This document shows, piece by piece, positions 44,540-54,016 of a stretch of DNA of 64,000 nucleotides (the first letter of the stretch is position 1; every line of letters begins with the position of its first letter). Source of the stretch: Thelonectria olida (taxonomy: Eukaryota > Ascomycota > Sordariomycetes > Hypocreales > Nectriaceae); assembly GCA_020736575.1 (NCBI GenBank), contig JAGPYM010000051.1:112470-176469 (forward strand), in the 5' to 3' direction. The notes under the pieces were generated by a model that did no database searches, was not told the origin of the DNA, and worked only from the letters and a program-made list of their open reading frames with translations. The position numbers and the translations under genes were made by a program.

Positions 44540-45286
44540 ATGAGGTATGAGATGTCGCGGCTTTCCACAAGCGATGATTTGCCAGACAAAATTCAATCAC
44601 CGCAAGGTTCTGCAAAGAAGCAGAGTGCGTTGAGGAAGAAGAACCTCCACAAGCATTGCAGAGAGTTGCTAGCGGATCACGTAGGTACGCCCCTCTCTCG
44701 CAGCCATCCAAGTCGGCGCGAACACTGACGGCCCAGAGAAGAGAGACGAACGGGAGTGACGGTGGCTCCGGACAAAGTTCGACTGATGACCAAGCCGGAC
44801 GACGGGTACACCTGGAGCTACCGGTCAGAAGTGGCGCATTTATTTGCCAAGCACCTGAGCGTGCATACGATACCAGCATGCGAAGAGCTGTGCCGTGAGG
44901 TCGGGAAAAGGTTCTTGGCCGTGCCCTTTGTCGAGACAAAGCCCAGTTCCCGCTCGTCGAGTGCTTCACGTGCACTTCGCTGCCCGAGCCCGCCTGACGA
45001 AGGTGCCGACCTCCCAATCGACCTGGACCCGGATTGGGAGTTGAGCCTGTTGAAGCGGAAGTTGAAGACCGAAACGGCGGAAAAGGAACGCCTACGAGAG
45101 GAACTGCACGCGGCCAACGGGGAGCGGGAGCGCCTAGCTAAGGAGTTGCAGGAAGTGTCGTGCACGGCGGATCAACGCGAGACCCTAATGTTCAGATGCC
45201 TAGCCGTCATGGACCAGATTGCGTCGTCCATCGGAGAGACGCAAAAGGAGTGCGTCGATTCCATGGACCTGAGTTTTTTTCCATAG
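44540..45286 (+). CDS. Unidentified coiled-coil protein, 230 residues, two exons
   Basis: Exon 1 44540-44684 and exon 2 44739-45286 join over a 54-bp intron (GTACGC...CCCAGAG) into 693 nt. The N-terminal third is basic (KKQSALRKKNLHKHCRELL). A middle segment (DDGYTWSYRSEVAHLFAKHL and IPACEELCREVGKRFLAVPF) looks globular but matches nothing I know. From about residue 150 a long charged coiled coil runs LLKRKLKTETAEKERLREEL and onwards to about 200. The C-terminus is MDLSFFP. A cytoplasmic or nuclear structural or adaptor role is possible. It lies in the same orientation as its neighbours but is separately promoted. Confidence 0.5.
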
Positions 45287-45807
45287 GCAGCAAACGGCTC
45301 TTTGGAGGCCTAGGACGACTACAGGGGTGTACGCCATAGAGCTGTAGCTGCATTTCAACTTGTACATACAGAATACTCTGTCATTGGATTACGTACTGTG
45401 CAACAATACATTCTAGATACGGCGGAGCACATACACGTATACATACACCCGACTTCGATCAAGATGAGTCTTTCTAGATCAAGGCGGCTATGAAACAATG
45501 CGTACATGCAATACATGGCCACGTATCTCATCTGGAACAGACTGATCCGTTTCAGACAAAGGGAGCGCCTCCTTGCCCTTTTCTGATACAGTACATGTAC
45601 CTAAATAGACTTCTGTGGTAATGTATCGTGATGCGCAATGACGTGCCCGTTGACTGTGGTATCGTCCTCAGCCGAAAACAGATGATCGACCCAGAAACAT
45701 ATAGTTTATACGAGAGTGAGTGACCGTGGATACAGTACTGTACTTAAGTCACGACTCAAGTCACGATATTCCCTCCAACGCCACCTCAGTCTTCCGTCAG
45801 CTTCAAG
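45287..45807. other. Intergenic with GTAC/ACAGT motifs
   Basis: Two motif occurrences, ATACAGTACATGTAC (45587-45600) and ATACAGTACTGTACTT (45730-45745). The second lies 63-78 bp before the start codon of the membrane-protein gene, a promoter-like position. Confidence 0.5.
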
Positions 45808-46459
45808 ATGAGCGCACGTAATCGTCAGCAATTCCAGGGGAAAGCTCCGGCTCCGGTCCAGACGGAGCAGGAGCCCGAATCATCCCGCTATCGCCAGATC
45901 ATGGACAAGTACAGTGAAATGCTGTCGGAAAACGAGCGAACCATCGAGCTGGCGCAGTCGGCGGCTGCTGATACCGTTTCGTGGCTGCTCATAGCAGGCA
46001 ACGTGGCATTGCCGGCAGTGTCCACATACCTGCGCAACGCATGCGTGCTTAAGAAGGCAGAGAGCTTTGCGGGCCTTCTCTCGGGCGCGGCCGGGAAGGT
46101 TCCCCTTGGGCTGATCGTGCTCTTCCTCTGTGTATCTTTGACCGTTGGCCTCTCGTGGATCTGGTGGCTGTGCAAGAAGAGCCTCGGATGGCTTGCGTAC
46201 CGAATTCTGCTGTGAGTATAATTACCTGTCCTCGCGAGAGTGTCGCGTGTCTCGTGCTCGAATAATGTCGCATAGGTCCATCCTCCTCAACACCGCCATG
46301 AAGCTGATTCCGCTGCCCGCATCCTTGCCCATGGACCAAAACTTGGCCATCACCACCGTTGCGAGCCTGGCCCGGCTCGGCACCGCGGCACTGGGTGCCG
46401 GGGCTGTGTACATCCTCTACGGCGTCACATCCCGACACCGACTGAAGAAGGACAGCTGA
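45808..46459 (+). CDS. Small membrane protein, 195 residues, two exons
   Basis: Exon 1 45808-46211 and exon 2 46276-46459 join over a 64-bp intron into 588 nt. A hydrophilic N-terminal half (residues 1-55, with RYRQIMDKYSEMLSENERTI) precedes hydrophobic segments: VSWLLIAGNVALPAVSTYL, VPLGLIVLFLCVSLTVGLSW with IWWLC, and in exon 2 LGTAALGAGAVYILYGV. A fourth weaker segment spans the splice junction (LAYRILLSILLNTAM). The tail is basic (SRHRLKKDS). No family recognised. Location in an organelle or plasma membrane cannot be decided. Clean frame and good splice sites argue that it is a real gene. Confidence 0.6.
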
Positions 46460-46730
46460 GCGCACGAAAATATGATGGAGCACGCTTGGCAGAATAGTCG
46501 ACACTGGGCTCAGCACTAGGTTTGGTAGGACGTACACGGTGTGTTGGGCAGAAACTCGGTGATGGACGGATGGTTTAGCCTATGTAGTCTAAGTCGGCAA
46601 CCAGGCGTCCAAGGGAATAAAACAATTACATCTCCATTACATGACTAAGAGAATGCGGTACGCTTGCTCTAAACCGAGTCGCTTTGACTATCTATCCAAC
46701 AGACTGGGCGCGAGCTGACAGCCCCCTGTC

Positions 46731-47168
46731 TTAATCGTGTGCATCGAATGCATACCCTAGAAGCAAAGGCGTCAGCTTGCCATAGTCCTTATGGGGTGTA
46801 CGCACTCTGTCTTCTGCTTGCCAGGCAGCTGTGAGAGCGGCCATTTGTGATAAAGACGTGTGCGAATGCCGTCCTGGTGTTGTTGCGAACGTGTTTGGCG
46901 AGTTTGTCCCTGTGCCCGCGTGATGACGGAGTTGTCCTCCCGACCCTCGGCGGTTCAGCACATCGAATCCCCTTCTCAGCGCATGGCATAGGTTGTCCGA
47001 ACATAGAGCCTGCACCTCGCTCTCCTGGAGATAGTAGCAGGCTACGGGAGGGACGACATTGATAGGGGCCTGGTCGTTTTGTTTGGGTCTGAATGCGATG
47101 TTCTCGTAAGCCGTGCGCCGATCCCGGGACGCAGTCTGGCCCCCAGTCTTGGATGTATCTTTGCTCAT
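46731..47168 (-). CDS. Unidentified 145-residue protein
   Basis: Open frame from ATG 47168 (MSKDTSKTGGQTASRDRRTA). It contains PINVVPPVACYYLQESEVQA and a C-terminal LTPLLLGYAFDAHD. No domain, signal peptide or membrane segment. It is convergent with the membrane-protein gene. Coding status is plausible but rests only on frame length and composition. Confidence 0.35.
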   Translation of the reverse strand: MSKDTSKTGGQTASRDRRTAYENIAFRPKQNDQAPINVVPPVACYYLQESEVQALCSDNLCHALRRGFDVLNRRGSGGQLRHHAGTGTNSPNTFATTPGRHSHTSLSQMAALTAAWQAEDRVRTPHKDYGKLTPLLLGYAFDAHD

Positions 47169-47451
47169 AGTGCCTGTTGCGGAGACTAGTCTGGAAAGCA
47201 GAGATAAGGCGTAACCCACGGGGGATGAACCCTTCTTATAGCAGAATAACTACTGTGTGAATGCCGTGACTTGCTGCAGGCTACCCTGTAAACGCCGGCG
47301 ATGCGGCAACCCAGACAGACCAGAAGCAGGTAGAACAGACGGGTCTTAATGATCAGACGATACGAATCAGACGTGAATGCTCTGGAGTAAAATCGCTTTA
47401 AATATATACACATATATAGGATAACATTTGCAAACTAATCGGTCTTGTGCT

Positions 47452-47979
47452 TTAGTACAGCCCTTCACTAACATCTCGCTCTATGTGCCTGGCACCATCA
47501 TCGATCAACTTTCTCTTCTTATCCATGTGGACTCCATCAGTCTCAAACATTGTGCAGCCCGCCATTTCTCCCAGCTGAGCCTGCGAAAGGGACATCTTCT
47601 GCTTCTGCTCGAGCTCTCGACGAGCAGCGACCAAGTTCTGATTGTCCTCCCATGCATACATAAGGAGGAAGTTTTGGGTCTCAATGACTTGATCCTTTCT
47701 CCAATCAACCTGAACGCTTCCTCGAGCTCCTTGATCTTCTCCTTGAGTGCTTCCTTGTTCTGGTTGAGGGCTAGCTCCACAATCCCCCTGTTGACAACTT
47801 CCTCGTCAAGCTGCTCGGCGTATCTGGATGCCAGCGCGCCCAGTTCGTTTCTGCTCGCTTGGGCTTCCAGCAGATCATTTTCCAGCTGGTCACATTGGTG
47901 AATCAGGCTGTTGAGTTCTCCGGGATAGGTTTGGCAGGGCTTGTCTGGGCAAGGCAGATCGTTGGCTGGAATGAGCATA
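47452..47979 (-). pseudogene. Coiled-coil protein gene with a one-base frame change
   Basis: From ATG 47979 (MLIPANDLPCPDKPCQTYPG) a coiled coil runs through LIHQCDQLENDLLEAQASRN and ALKEKIKELEEAFRLIGE. The text then continues sensibly only in another frame (KDQVIETQNFLLMYAWEDNQ, then LVAARRELEQKQKMSLSQAQ, ending RHIERDVSEGLY). No intron of usable length separates the two frames; one missing base near 47680-47700 explains it. Upstream codons to 48107 look coding (EDGFDSTSPLTSQPARGTES) but lack an ATG, so a 5' exon may be missing. It is either a damaged gene or a sequence error. Confidence 0.45.
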
Positions 47980-48109
47980 ACAGATTCAGTGCCCCTTGCT
48001 GGCTGTGATGTCAGCGGCGATGTCGAGTCGAACCCGTCTTCGAGGCCGTTGTGCCGGCTTATGTACGTTGACGACAAGCCCACAAGCGTACGCGCCCTCG
48101 AGGGCACCT

Positions 48110-49161
48110 TTCTTCACCTGGTTCCGCGAGCTCGCGTCCGTTTGTGGATGCGGCAAAGATCACGGAACCTTTTGGCGCATCAGATGATCATAGAATGAAC
48201 TAGCTCTACGAGTCGTTCAGCCATTCAGCAGTCCAGCCATCCAGCAGAGCTCAGCCTTGCGGACGCCGTGGTATGGTGCGACAGAATCGTCCACGCGATG
48301 CTGTACAGCAATTATAGAGCGCGAGATTCTCGCGAGACCTACTGACGTCTATGGCGTAATTGATCTTTTTTCGGGCTGGGAAAGCCTTTATGTACTATAT
48401 TCCGTTGGTTCGTCTACCTACTGGCTCTCGCTCACACTTTCATCTCAGCGCCGGAGCTTTGCATCGGATCAGGATCTCCCGAAGGGAAACGGGCAGTTGG
48501 GCGTTGCGGTGACCGCTGGGCAGTAATTACAGCACCGTGTCGCACCCTTCAGCATGACTGTTACTACCCGAAAGTAGCGCCTCGGAGTGCTCACCGGCAC
48601 ACCTCGAGCGCTATGCACGCAACTTGGCGAGGGAGCTCGACGTTCAGCGGAAAGTTCCATCGCCTCATCAGTGTACTTTAGCAAGGATCCTGGTTCGCCA
48701 CAGCTCGAGCCACCTGTCATGTACTACACTAATTACAGTATCCGTGGCAGTTTAGTACAGAATATCGGTAGACGACCTCCACCATAGGATATGGTCTCTT
48801 TGTTGTCACTGCCATCCGTTTGTGCAAACGACCCTGCCGTGTCGCCCTCCTGTGATCTGAAGTGAGCCAAATGATAGTCTCTACTCAGAAGTTTCACGAT
48901 TCGTGCCTCGGAGGTGAAAACAGTGTCTGCAAGAATGCGTGACACAAGGCCTACACCAAGTTCATTACGAAAACAAAGTACTCTATTGATCGTCGTCCAG
49001 CGAGATTCCCAGCATCAGCTATCCAGCTAGCTTACGGTAAATACAGAAACAAGAAAAAATGAGGAATCTATCCCGGTATCTTTCTCATACCTTGAACTCA
49101 AGAGAAAAGACACAAAAAGAAAGAAAACACGAGCAAGAACAGGACTTGTCAAACAGACAGT
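48110..49161. other. No gene recognised
   Basis: One kilobase with only short frames. The right end should hold the 3' UTR of the minus-strand gene starting at 50304. Confidence 0.4.
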
Positions 49162-50304
49162 CTACGTTTCATGTACGGCAACGGCATCTCTAGAAAAATT
49201 CACTTTTCCGTACGGGAGCCTTCCCTTTCTGCTTCTTCTGAACTGGTAAATTAGGAGTGGGCGATCGATCCTCGGGCTCACGTTGTCCTCGAGGAACTCG
49301 GTGTGTCTCTCTTCGCACCGGATAGCTGTGTTGAGAATGGCATGGTCGGCCTTCCGGATTTTCTCTCCCTTCTTCAGCACCACCTCACCTCCAAACTCTA
49401 CGTCTTCTGGGATCGTCATATACTTGCCAGACTCGGTGCAGTGTACGTCTGGGTAGCCACGGTTGACCCAGAATTCCCTTACAGTCCCGCGGGTCTCCCA
49501 GCATTTTCGGATATCGCCCTCGGCGGTTCTCCACTTGACCTTGACGAGGGTATAAGGCGGCCTTTCGCTGCCGTTCGATGTTTTCTTCCAGTTTTTAGGG
49601 TAGAGACCAGACAAACCATCCGGAGAGACCACGCCCTGCAGGGTTACTATCTCGCCTCTCTTGGCCAGTAGTCTGCGGTGTTCGTCTCTCTCCTGACCGT
49701 ATCTATCTCTGTTCAGATCCTTGAGGCCTTCCGTGACTTCCTCCTTGCGCATAGCATCAAGGGAGAACTTAGAGGCATTCGGAGGTCCGTGGCGAAGAAG
49801 GGCATACGGTCTTCCAAAATAGGCGAACACGACACCTTCTGTATCTCCATCATCATCATCACCACGTGTGCCCCAGTCGAGTGACGGGGCCACCAATACG
49901 TCTTCCGGGTCATCGCAATCTTCGGGTGAACCTTCGATAGACGACCTGGTTGTAGCTGGGGTGGTGTCGCGCGTGCTGGACACGAAGAGGCTCTCCTCTC
50001 CTAGCGACTCGGGACTTGACGAGGATGCCTCAGCTACGTTCTCATCGTCTACTTCCATTGACTCGATAATTTTGCTAAGGTTACGCTTTAAAAGAGCATT
50101 CTCGTCTAGTATCGCCTGGATTTTTTGCTTGGCTTCAGGAGTCTCGGCGTTATCAAACGCCTCATTCAGCGCCGTTACTCTAGCTCCCACCAGACTTTTG
50201 GCAGCTTTTGTTGTAGTTTTTCCAATTCGCTTTGGGGTCTGGGGCCAGAGGTCTGGTACCGCGGCGGAGGCGCCTGACTTTACTTGACGTCTGGTTACTG
50301 GCAT
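49162..50304 (-). CDS. Unidentified 380-residue protein with a GP-x-NA-x-KF motif
   Basis: Single exon from an ATG, no interruptions. The N-terminus (MPVTRRQVKSGASAA, then TPKRIGKTTTKAAKSL) is basic. A short coiled coil follows (ETPEAKQKIQAILDENALLK), then an acidic Ser/Asp-rich linker. From about residue 158 a globular-looking region starts with VVFAYFGRPYALLRHGPPNA and SKFSLDAM. It goes on with LLAKRGEIVTLQGVVSPDGL, PPYTLVKVKWRTAEGDIRKC and YMTIPEDVEFGGEVVLKKGE. It is probably a folded beta-rich domain. No family recognised. The same core motif ends the protein at 52520-53518 (minus). A nuclear location is suggested only by the basic N-terminus. Confidence 0.6.
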   Translation of the reverse strand: MPVTRRQVKSGASAAVPDLWPQTPKRIGKTTTKAAKSLVGARVTALNEAFDNAETPEAKQKIQAILDENALLKRNLSKIIESMEVDDENVAEASSSSPESLGEESLFVSSTRDTTPATTRSSIEGSPEDCDDPEDVLVAPSLDWGTRGDDDDGDTEGVVFAYFGRPYALLRHGPPNASKFSLDAMRKEEVTEGLKDLNRDRYGQERDEHRRLLAKRGEIVTLQGVVSPDGLSGLYPKNWKKTSNGSERPPYTLVKVKWRTAEGDIRKCWETRGTVREFWVNRGYPDVHCTESGKYMTIPEDVEFGGEVVLKKGEKIRKADHAILNTAIRCEERHTEFLEDNVSPRIDRPLLIYQFRRSRKGRLPYGKVNFSRDAVAVHET

Positions 50305-51043
50305 AATAGCTCGATGGTTCGATAGAGTTTGGTTTCTTTCCTGTTCCTTGGAGAGATGCCATTGCCCCTTTATATCCCAATCGCCACGGTTGTTTTCCTG
50401 TGGGTTGGACGGTGTCGTCCAGAAATGATCCGAGGTCTACATCCAAATGCGATCCAGCATGCGACCGGATCATTCCAGCGCATCAGAGGTCAGTTCTGAT
50501 CTGACCGCTGACCCGTCACGGGGAACTTTAGGATGGGAATAAAACTACTGTACATACAGTACAGTACATCATCACAACGTAAATGGTTCAATGTAGCCTG
50601 CATGTAGTATCGAGTCGAGAGTGTTTAGCCGCTGCAGACCAGTCCAATTCGGGTCCATTACCAACCAACCCTTTGCCTCGTCGTGTCACGGTGGCCGAGA
50701 ACGAACTTGACAAGGAAACCGGGCCGTTGGCCAAATGACCTCAAAACAGGAGGACTAGGTTCTGTATAGGGCTACATCTTTGCATACAGACATAGTTCAT
50801 CCAAATTTGGATACTAACGCTGAATTTTGATAATCCCTTGCCATTTTGGAGTTGTGAACCGCAACTGATTGTTCACATGCTTAGGTTTAGAACCTTTACG
50901 TTGAAACTGCACCACGAGTTATGCCTATCATACACTTTCGTCGAGCTACAAAGCTTTTCACGATTATTTAAATAGATTGACAATTCCCAACCCACCCTCT
51001 GTCCAGTCTGCCCCTTATTCAACCGATTAACAAACAGCAGATC
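50305..51043. other. Divergent promoter region
   Basis: Lies between divergent genes (50304 minus and 51044 plus). Contains ACTGTACATACAGTACAGTACAT, minus its last three bases, at 50547-50566, about 245 bp upstream of the minus-strand gene. Base composition turns AT-rich after about 50760. Confidence 0.45.
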
Positions 51044-51612
51044 ATGGAGTCGTTTGACCAGTGTAGGTTTCATATTTAATCACTTCATTGCACCAGGTGT
51101 TTACTAACATGCATGACCAAGCCAACAAGACGGTAATCCGGCCTGGGATCCCCATGTTTGACCGCGTCCTGCGTTTCTATCGGGCATTTGATATTATAGC
51201 TGCTTTCCCTGCTATCATCGCTTTGGTGATTATGGTCTTTGGCGGACTTCGGGACCACCAGAAAGCCGACATGGCTCACGCATTAGTGTTATTGCTTGCT
51301 AGTGCTGTGGTTACTAGTATAATTGCCATCACTCTTTCTAAGATACTCCTTTTCAAATTTGAGCGCAATCAGCACTTAGCTGAAAGGAGATCAACAAGTA
51401 TATGGCTACCAACTATTTTAGTTGATATCAGTATAGTCGAGGTTCTTGTTGGTTTTGTTTTCTGGATTGCTAATAGCTATGCTATCTGGGTTGCCATATT
51501 GATTGGAGTTGAAGCTCTGGTACTTTTAATTGGCATAATAGCTCTGGCTTGGAAGATATGGAAGGAGGAGCTTGCGCTGCAATCATCTGGTCTCGATTTG
51601 CCTGAAGGTTAG
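51044..51612 (+). CDS. Four-helix membrane protein, 169 residues, AT-rich
   Basis: Exon 1 51044-51062 (MESFDQ) and exon 2 51122-51612 join over a 59-bp intron with a consensus branch site TACTAAC. The spliced frame is 510 nt. Four hydrophobic segments are clear: DIIAAFPAIIALVIMVFGGL, ALVLLLASAVVTSIIAITL, PTILVDISIVEVLVGFVFWI and AIWVAILIGVEALVLLIGII. A short charged tail follows (KIWKEELALQ). This four-TM layout with cytosolic ends resembles small fungal MARVEL-like or tetraspan proteins, but no family signature was recognised. Its codons and flanks are visibly more AT-rich than the neighbouring genes. Confidence 0.65.
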
Positions 51613-52519
51613 CAATCGAAACTATCATATTATATTATCGCACAAATTAAAAATACAGCCAGGCATAGCCCACAGTGTAAGAAGCACGAACCGCCTCCAT
51701 CTTTACATTAATAACTACTGCAGTTTCTACTAACTATCTAACTACTAACAGTTATAGAACAATTTGGATCTTCCCTTAGCTGTTGTAATTAGGTCCAGAT
51801 GTATAAATAATTATAGAGACCTCGCTCCTCGTTGACTCGCCCCCAGGTGTTGACGAAATGTTCTTCCCAATTGATTGTGACGAATGACGCGGCCGAGGCA
51901 GCGAGCTTGGGACGTACCATCTAGAGAACCTTTAAGAAAGCCGCATTGTATTAGGCAAAGCAGCTTTGAAATCCAGTTCATAAAGTCGAAATACACCCTC
52001 GATGTTTCCAATCTTCTCTACATGATAATAGCGCCAGTCCCAAATATATACTATTGGCCTTTACTGGCTCGATGTCGCAAGTATCCCTAAGTATATGTCC
52101 GTACAGAGCCTACACTAAGAGACTATTGCCCCATGTTGATGCGCGAGCCAGGCTACATAGTATCTTAACTTAGATGTTGAGATACATACCTTCAACGCGG
52201 CAAAGCTATGACCTTAAGAGTCACGAGAGTCAAGTAAGTAAGTACCCGGTACCTAACCAGATGTATTAGCATTATGCGGGACACCTGCAGTTTGGCAGAG
52301 CGTTGTAAAAGAGGAATCTGTACATATATGCTCAAAACTGTACAGTGCATGTACTACCTGGAACGAGCCCTGCTGTTTCGTCCCGGTCAGCATGCCCAAC
52401 TCCCCCACCACGTGTTTGGCCAGATGTGATCTTCTTTCGTTGTCCGTCCAGTCTATCGTCTTGTCCGAGGCCGCAGGTCTGACAGGGTCCGGCAGCCCAT
52501 CTCGCCCCCGAAAGCTCGC
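51613..52519. other. Intergenic, AT-rich then mixed
   Basis: No gene recognised. CTGTACAGTGCATGTACTACC, minus its last base, lies at 52338-52357. Confidence 0.4.
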
Positions 52520-53518
52520 TTACGTACCCGGCACTCTGCCCAGACAGAATTTGGCAGCGTTTTGAGGGCCGCATCTGATAATGACAAACGTATGCCCCAG
52601 TGGACCTACAACAAATCCTTCAGCTCTGACACGCTCGCCCGAGGAAGGTGAAGTCGGGCATCGAGTCTCGGATCCTGGGGGACATGCCTTCTCAGGAGAC
52701 GCACAGGAGCCGGAAAGATGTCGAGCTGGGGCCGGAGATGGCCGCGTTTCGTCGGCCACCAACGGCGGCAGTTCCTCCTGGCTCACGTCGTCACCCGTCC
52801 CAACCCTCTCGATTTCGATTTCGGTTCCGGTTCCGTTTCCGCTCTTCAGCGGTTGTGACGTGTTGGCAGGAGCGTCTGTTTCCGGAGGTTGAGGGACGAT
52901 CGACGTGGCTGCGGTGTCTTGGGCCGATGTGGGTTCCGCCGAGGATTCATCGGTCGGGGCCGGGAGGTGGGTTTCGGCATCCACTGACCCCGCTGCAGGA
53001 TCCTCATGCGGTCCGGCCGGATCACAACCTCTCGTGCCAGTTTCACCAGTCTTCTTCCGCAATGGCACAACCTTGCGTGGGATTGTCGTTTTGACGATGC
53101 GGGGTGATTGAAATGCAACCGGTGACTTCCTCTTTCCCAGAACAGGCTCCACGTACGCGCTCACCGTCAGGGAATCGGCGGCCTTCCCGTCGTACGGCGC
53201 TTCGGTCTCTGAAGCCATGAGAGCAGCTCGTCGTTCGCCAACCAACCCAGCCTTGCCAGGTACGCACCGCAGAGCGCCGCTGGTCCTATATATTCCATCA
53301 CGTGTCGCCTGGCTGTCATCGGTCGACGGGCGTGGCGCTCGTCTCTTTCGGACTAGACCACCCGGTGCGACCAAAATCGGACTCCACGCGCAAGTTGGAG
53401 TAAAACTCGGATCGACCAAGATGTGGTGTGTAGGGGAAACCGTCATGCCCGTGCGTTGCGTGTCCATTTTGAGACCAAGGACAATTCTGCCAGGTGGGAA
53501 CCCTGGCGGCGTCCCCAC
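52520..53518 (-). CDS. Unidentified disordered protein ending in a GP-x-NA-x-KF motif
   Basis: A 332-codon frame. The start is uncertain: an internal Met near 53218 (MASETEAPYDGKAADSL) gives a more protein-like N-terminus of about 232 residues. The body is Pro/Glu/Thr-rich and disordered, with basic patches (VLGKRKSPVAF, TTIPRKVVPLRKKTG). The last residues, GFVVGPLGHTFVIIRCGPQN and AAKFCLGRVPGT, align with the core of the 49162-50304 protein (GVVFAYFGRPYALLRHGPPN, ASKFSLDAM). In that protein the domain continues for 200 more residues, so this one may be truncated at the motif. The function is unknown. Confidence 0.45.
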   Translation of the reverse strand: MGTPPGFPPGRIVLGLKMDTQRTGMTVSPTHHILVDPSFTPTCAWSPILVAPGGLVRKRRAPRPSTDDSQATRDGIYRTSGALRCVPGKAGLVGERRAALMASETEAPYDGKAADSLTVSAYVEPVLGKRKSPVAFQSPRIVKTTIPRKVVPLRKKTGETGTRGCDPAGPHEDPAAGSVDAETHLPAPTDESSAEPTSAQDTAATSIVPQPPETDAPANTSQPLKSGNGTGTEIEIERVGTGDDVSQEELPPLVADETRPSPAPARHLSGSCASPEKACPPGSETRCPTSPSSGERVRAEGFVVGPLGHTFVIIRCGPQNAAKFCLGRVPGT

Positions 53519-54016
53519 GCTGGTTCGTCGTTGCTCGTGCGGTAGCGGGGTGTGTCCGCCGGGAACAGATCAGCGTCGTCCCTCCTCGCTCCGACCTGCA
53601 CTTGTCCGGTATTTCGAACATTGGCACGAGGCTCCATGAGGCATTCTGCGACGTGGCGGTACCGGCTGTCCTGAAGCGTGTCTCTGGGCGGAGCGATCAA
53701 CTGGACCTGCGACAGAGTCTCTGGAAGTCGAGTTGGTTGGCTCAAGTGGGTGCGCTCGTTGTAGAGCCGCAAGGCGCGAGTATGAAGCGGGAGGGACGGC
53801 TCACCAGGCATGGTCCGGTATCGAGCCAGTCTCTCGATTTTTGCATGAAGGTTGTTTCCAGAGCGTCGGAAGATATGGTTTGCTGAATCGCATAGTTGCT
53901 GGATCATATAGTTGCCGGATCGCACAAGGTACCGATTGCGTACAACCCCCTGTTAGCACCGGACCGTGGAGTGGATTGGAGACATCTTGGTCGACACACA
54001 AGGCAATGGCCTGTGA

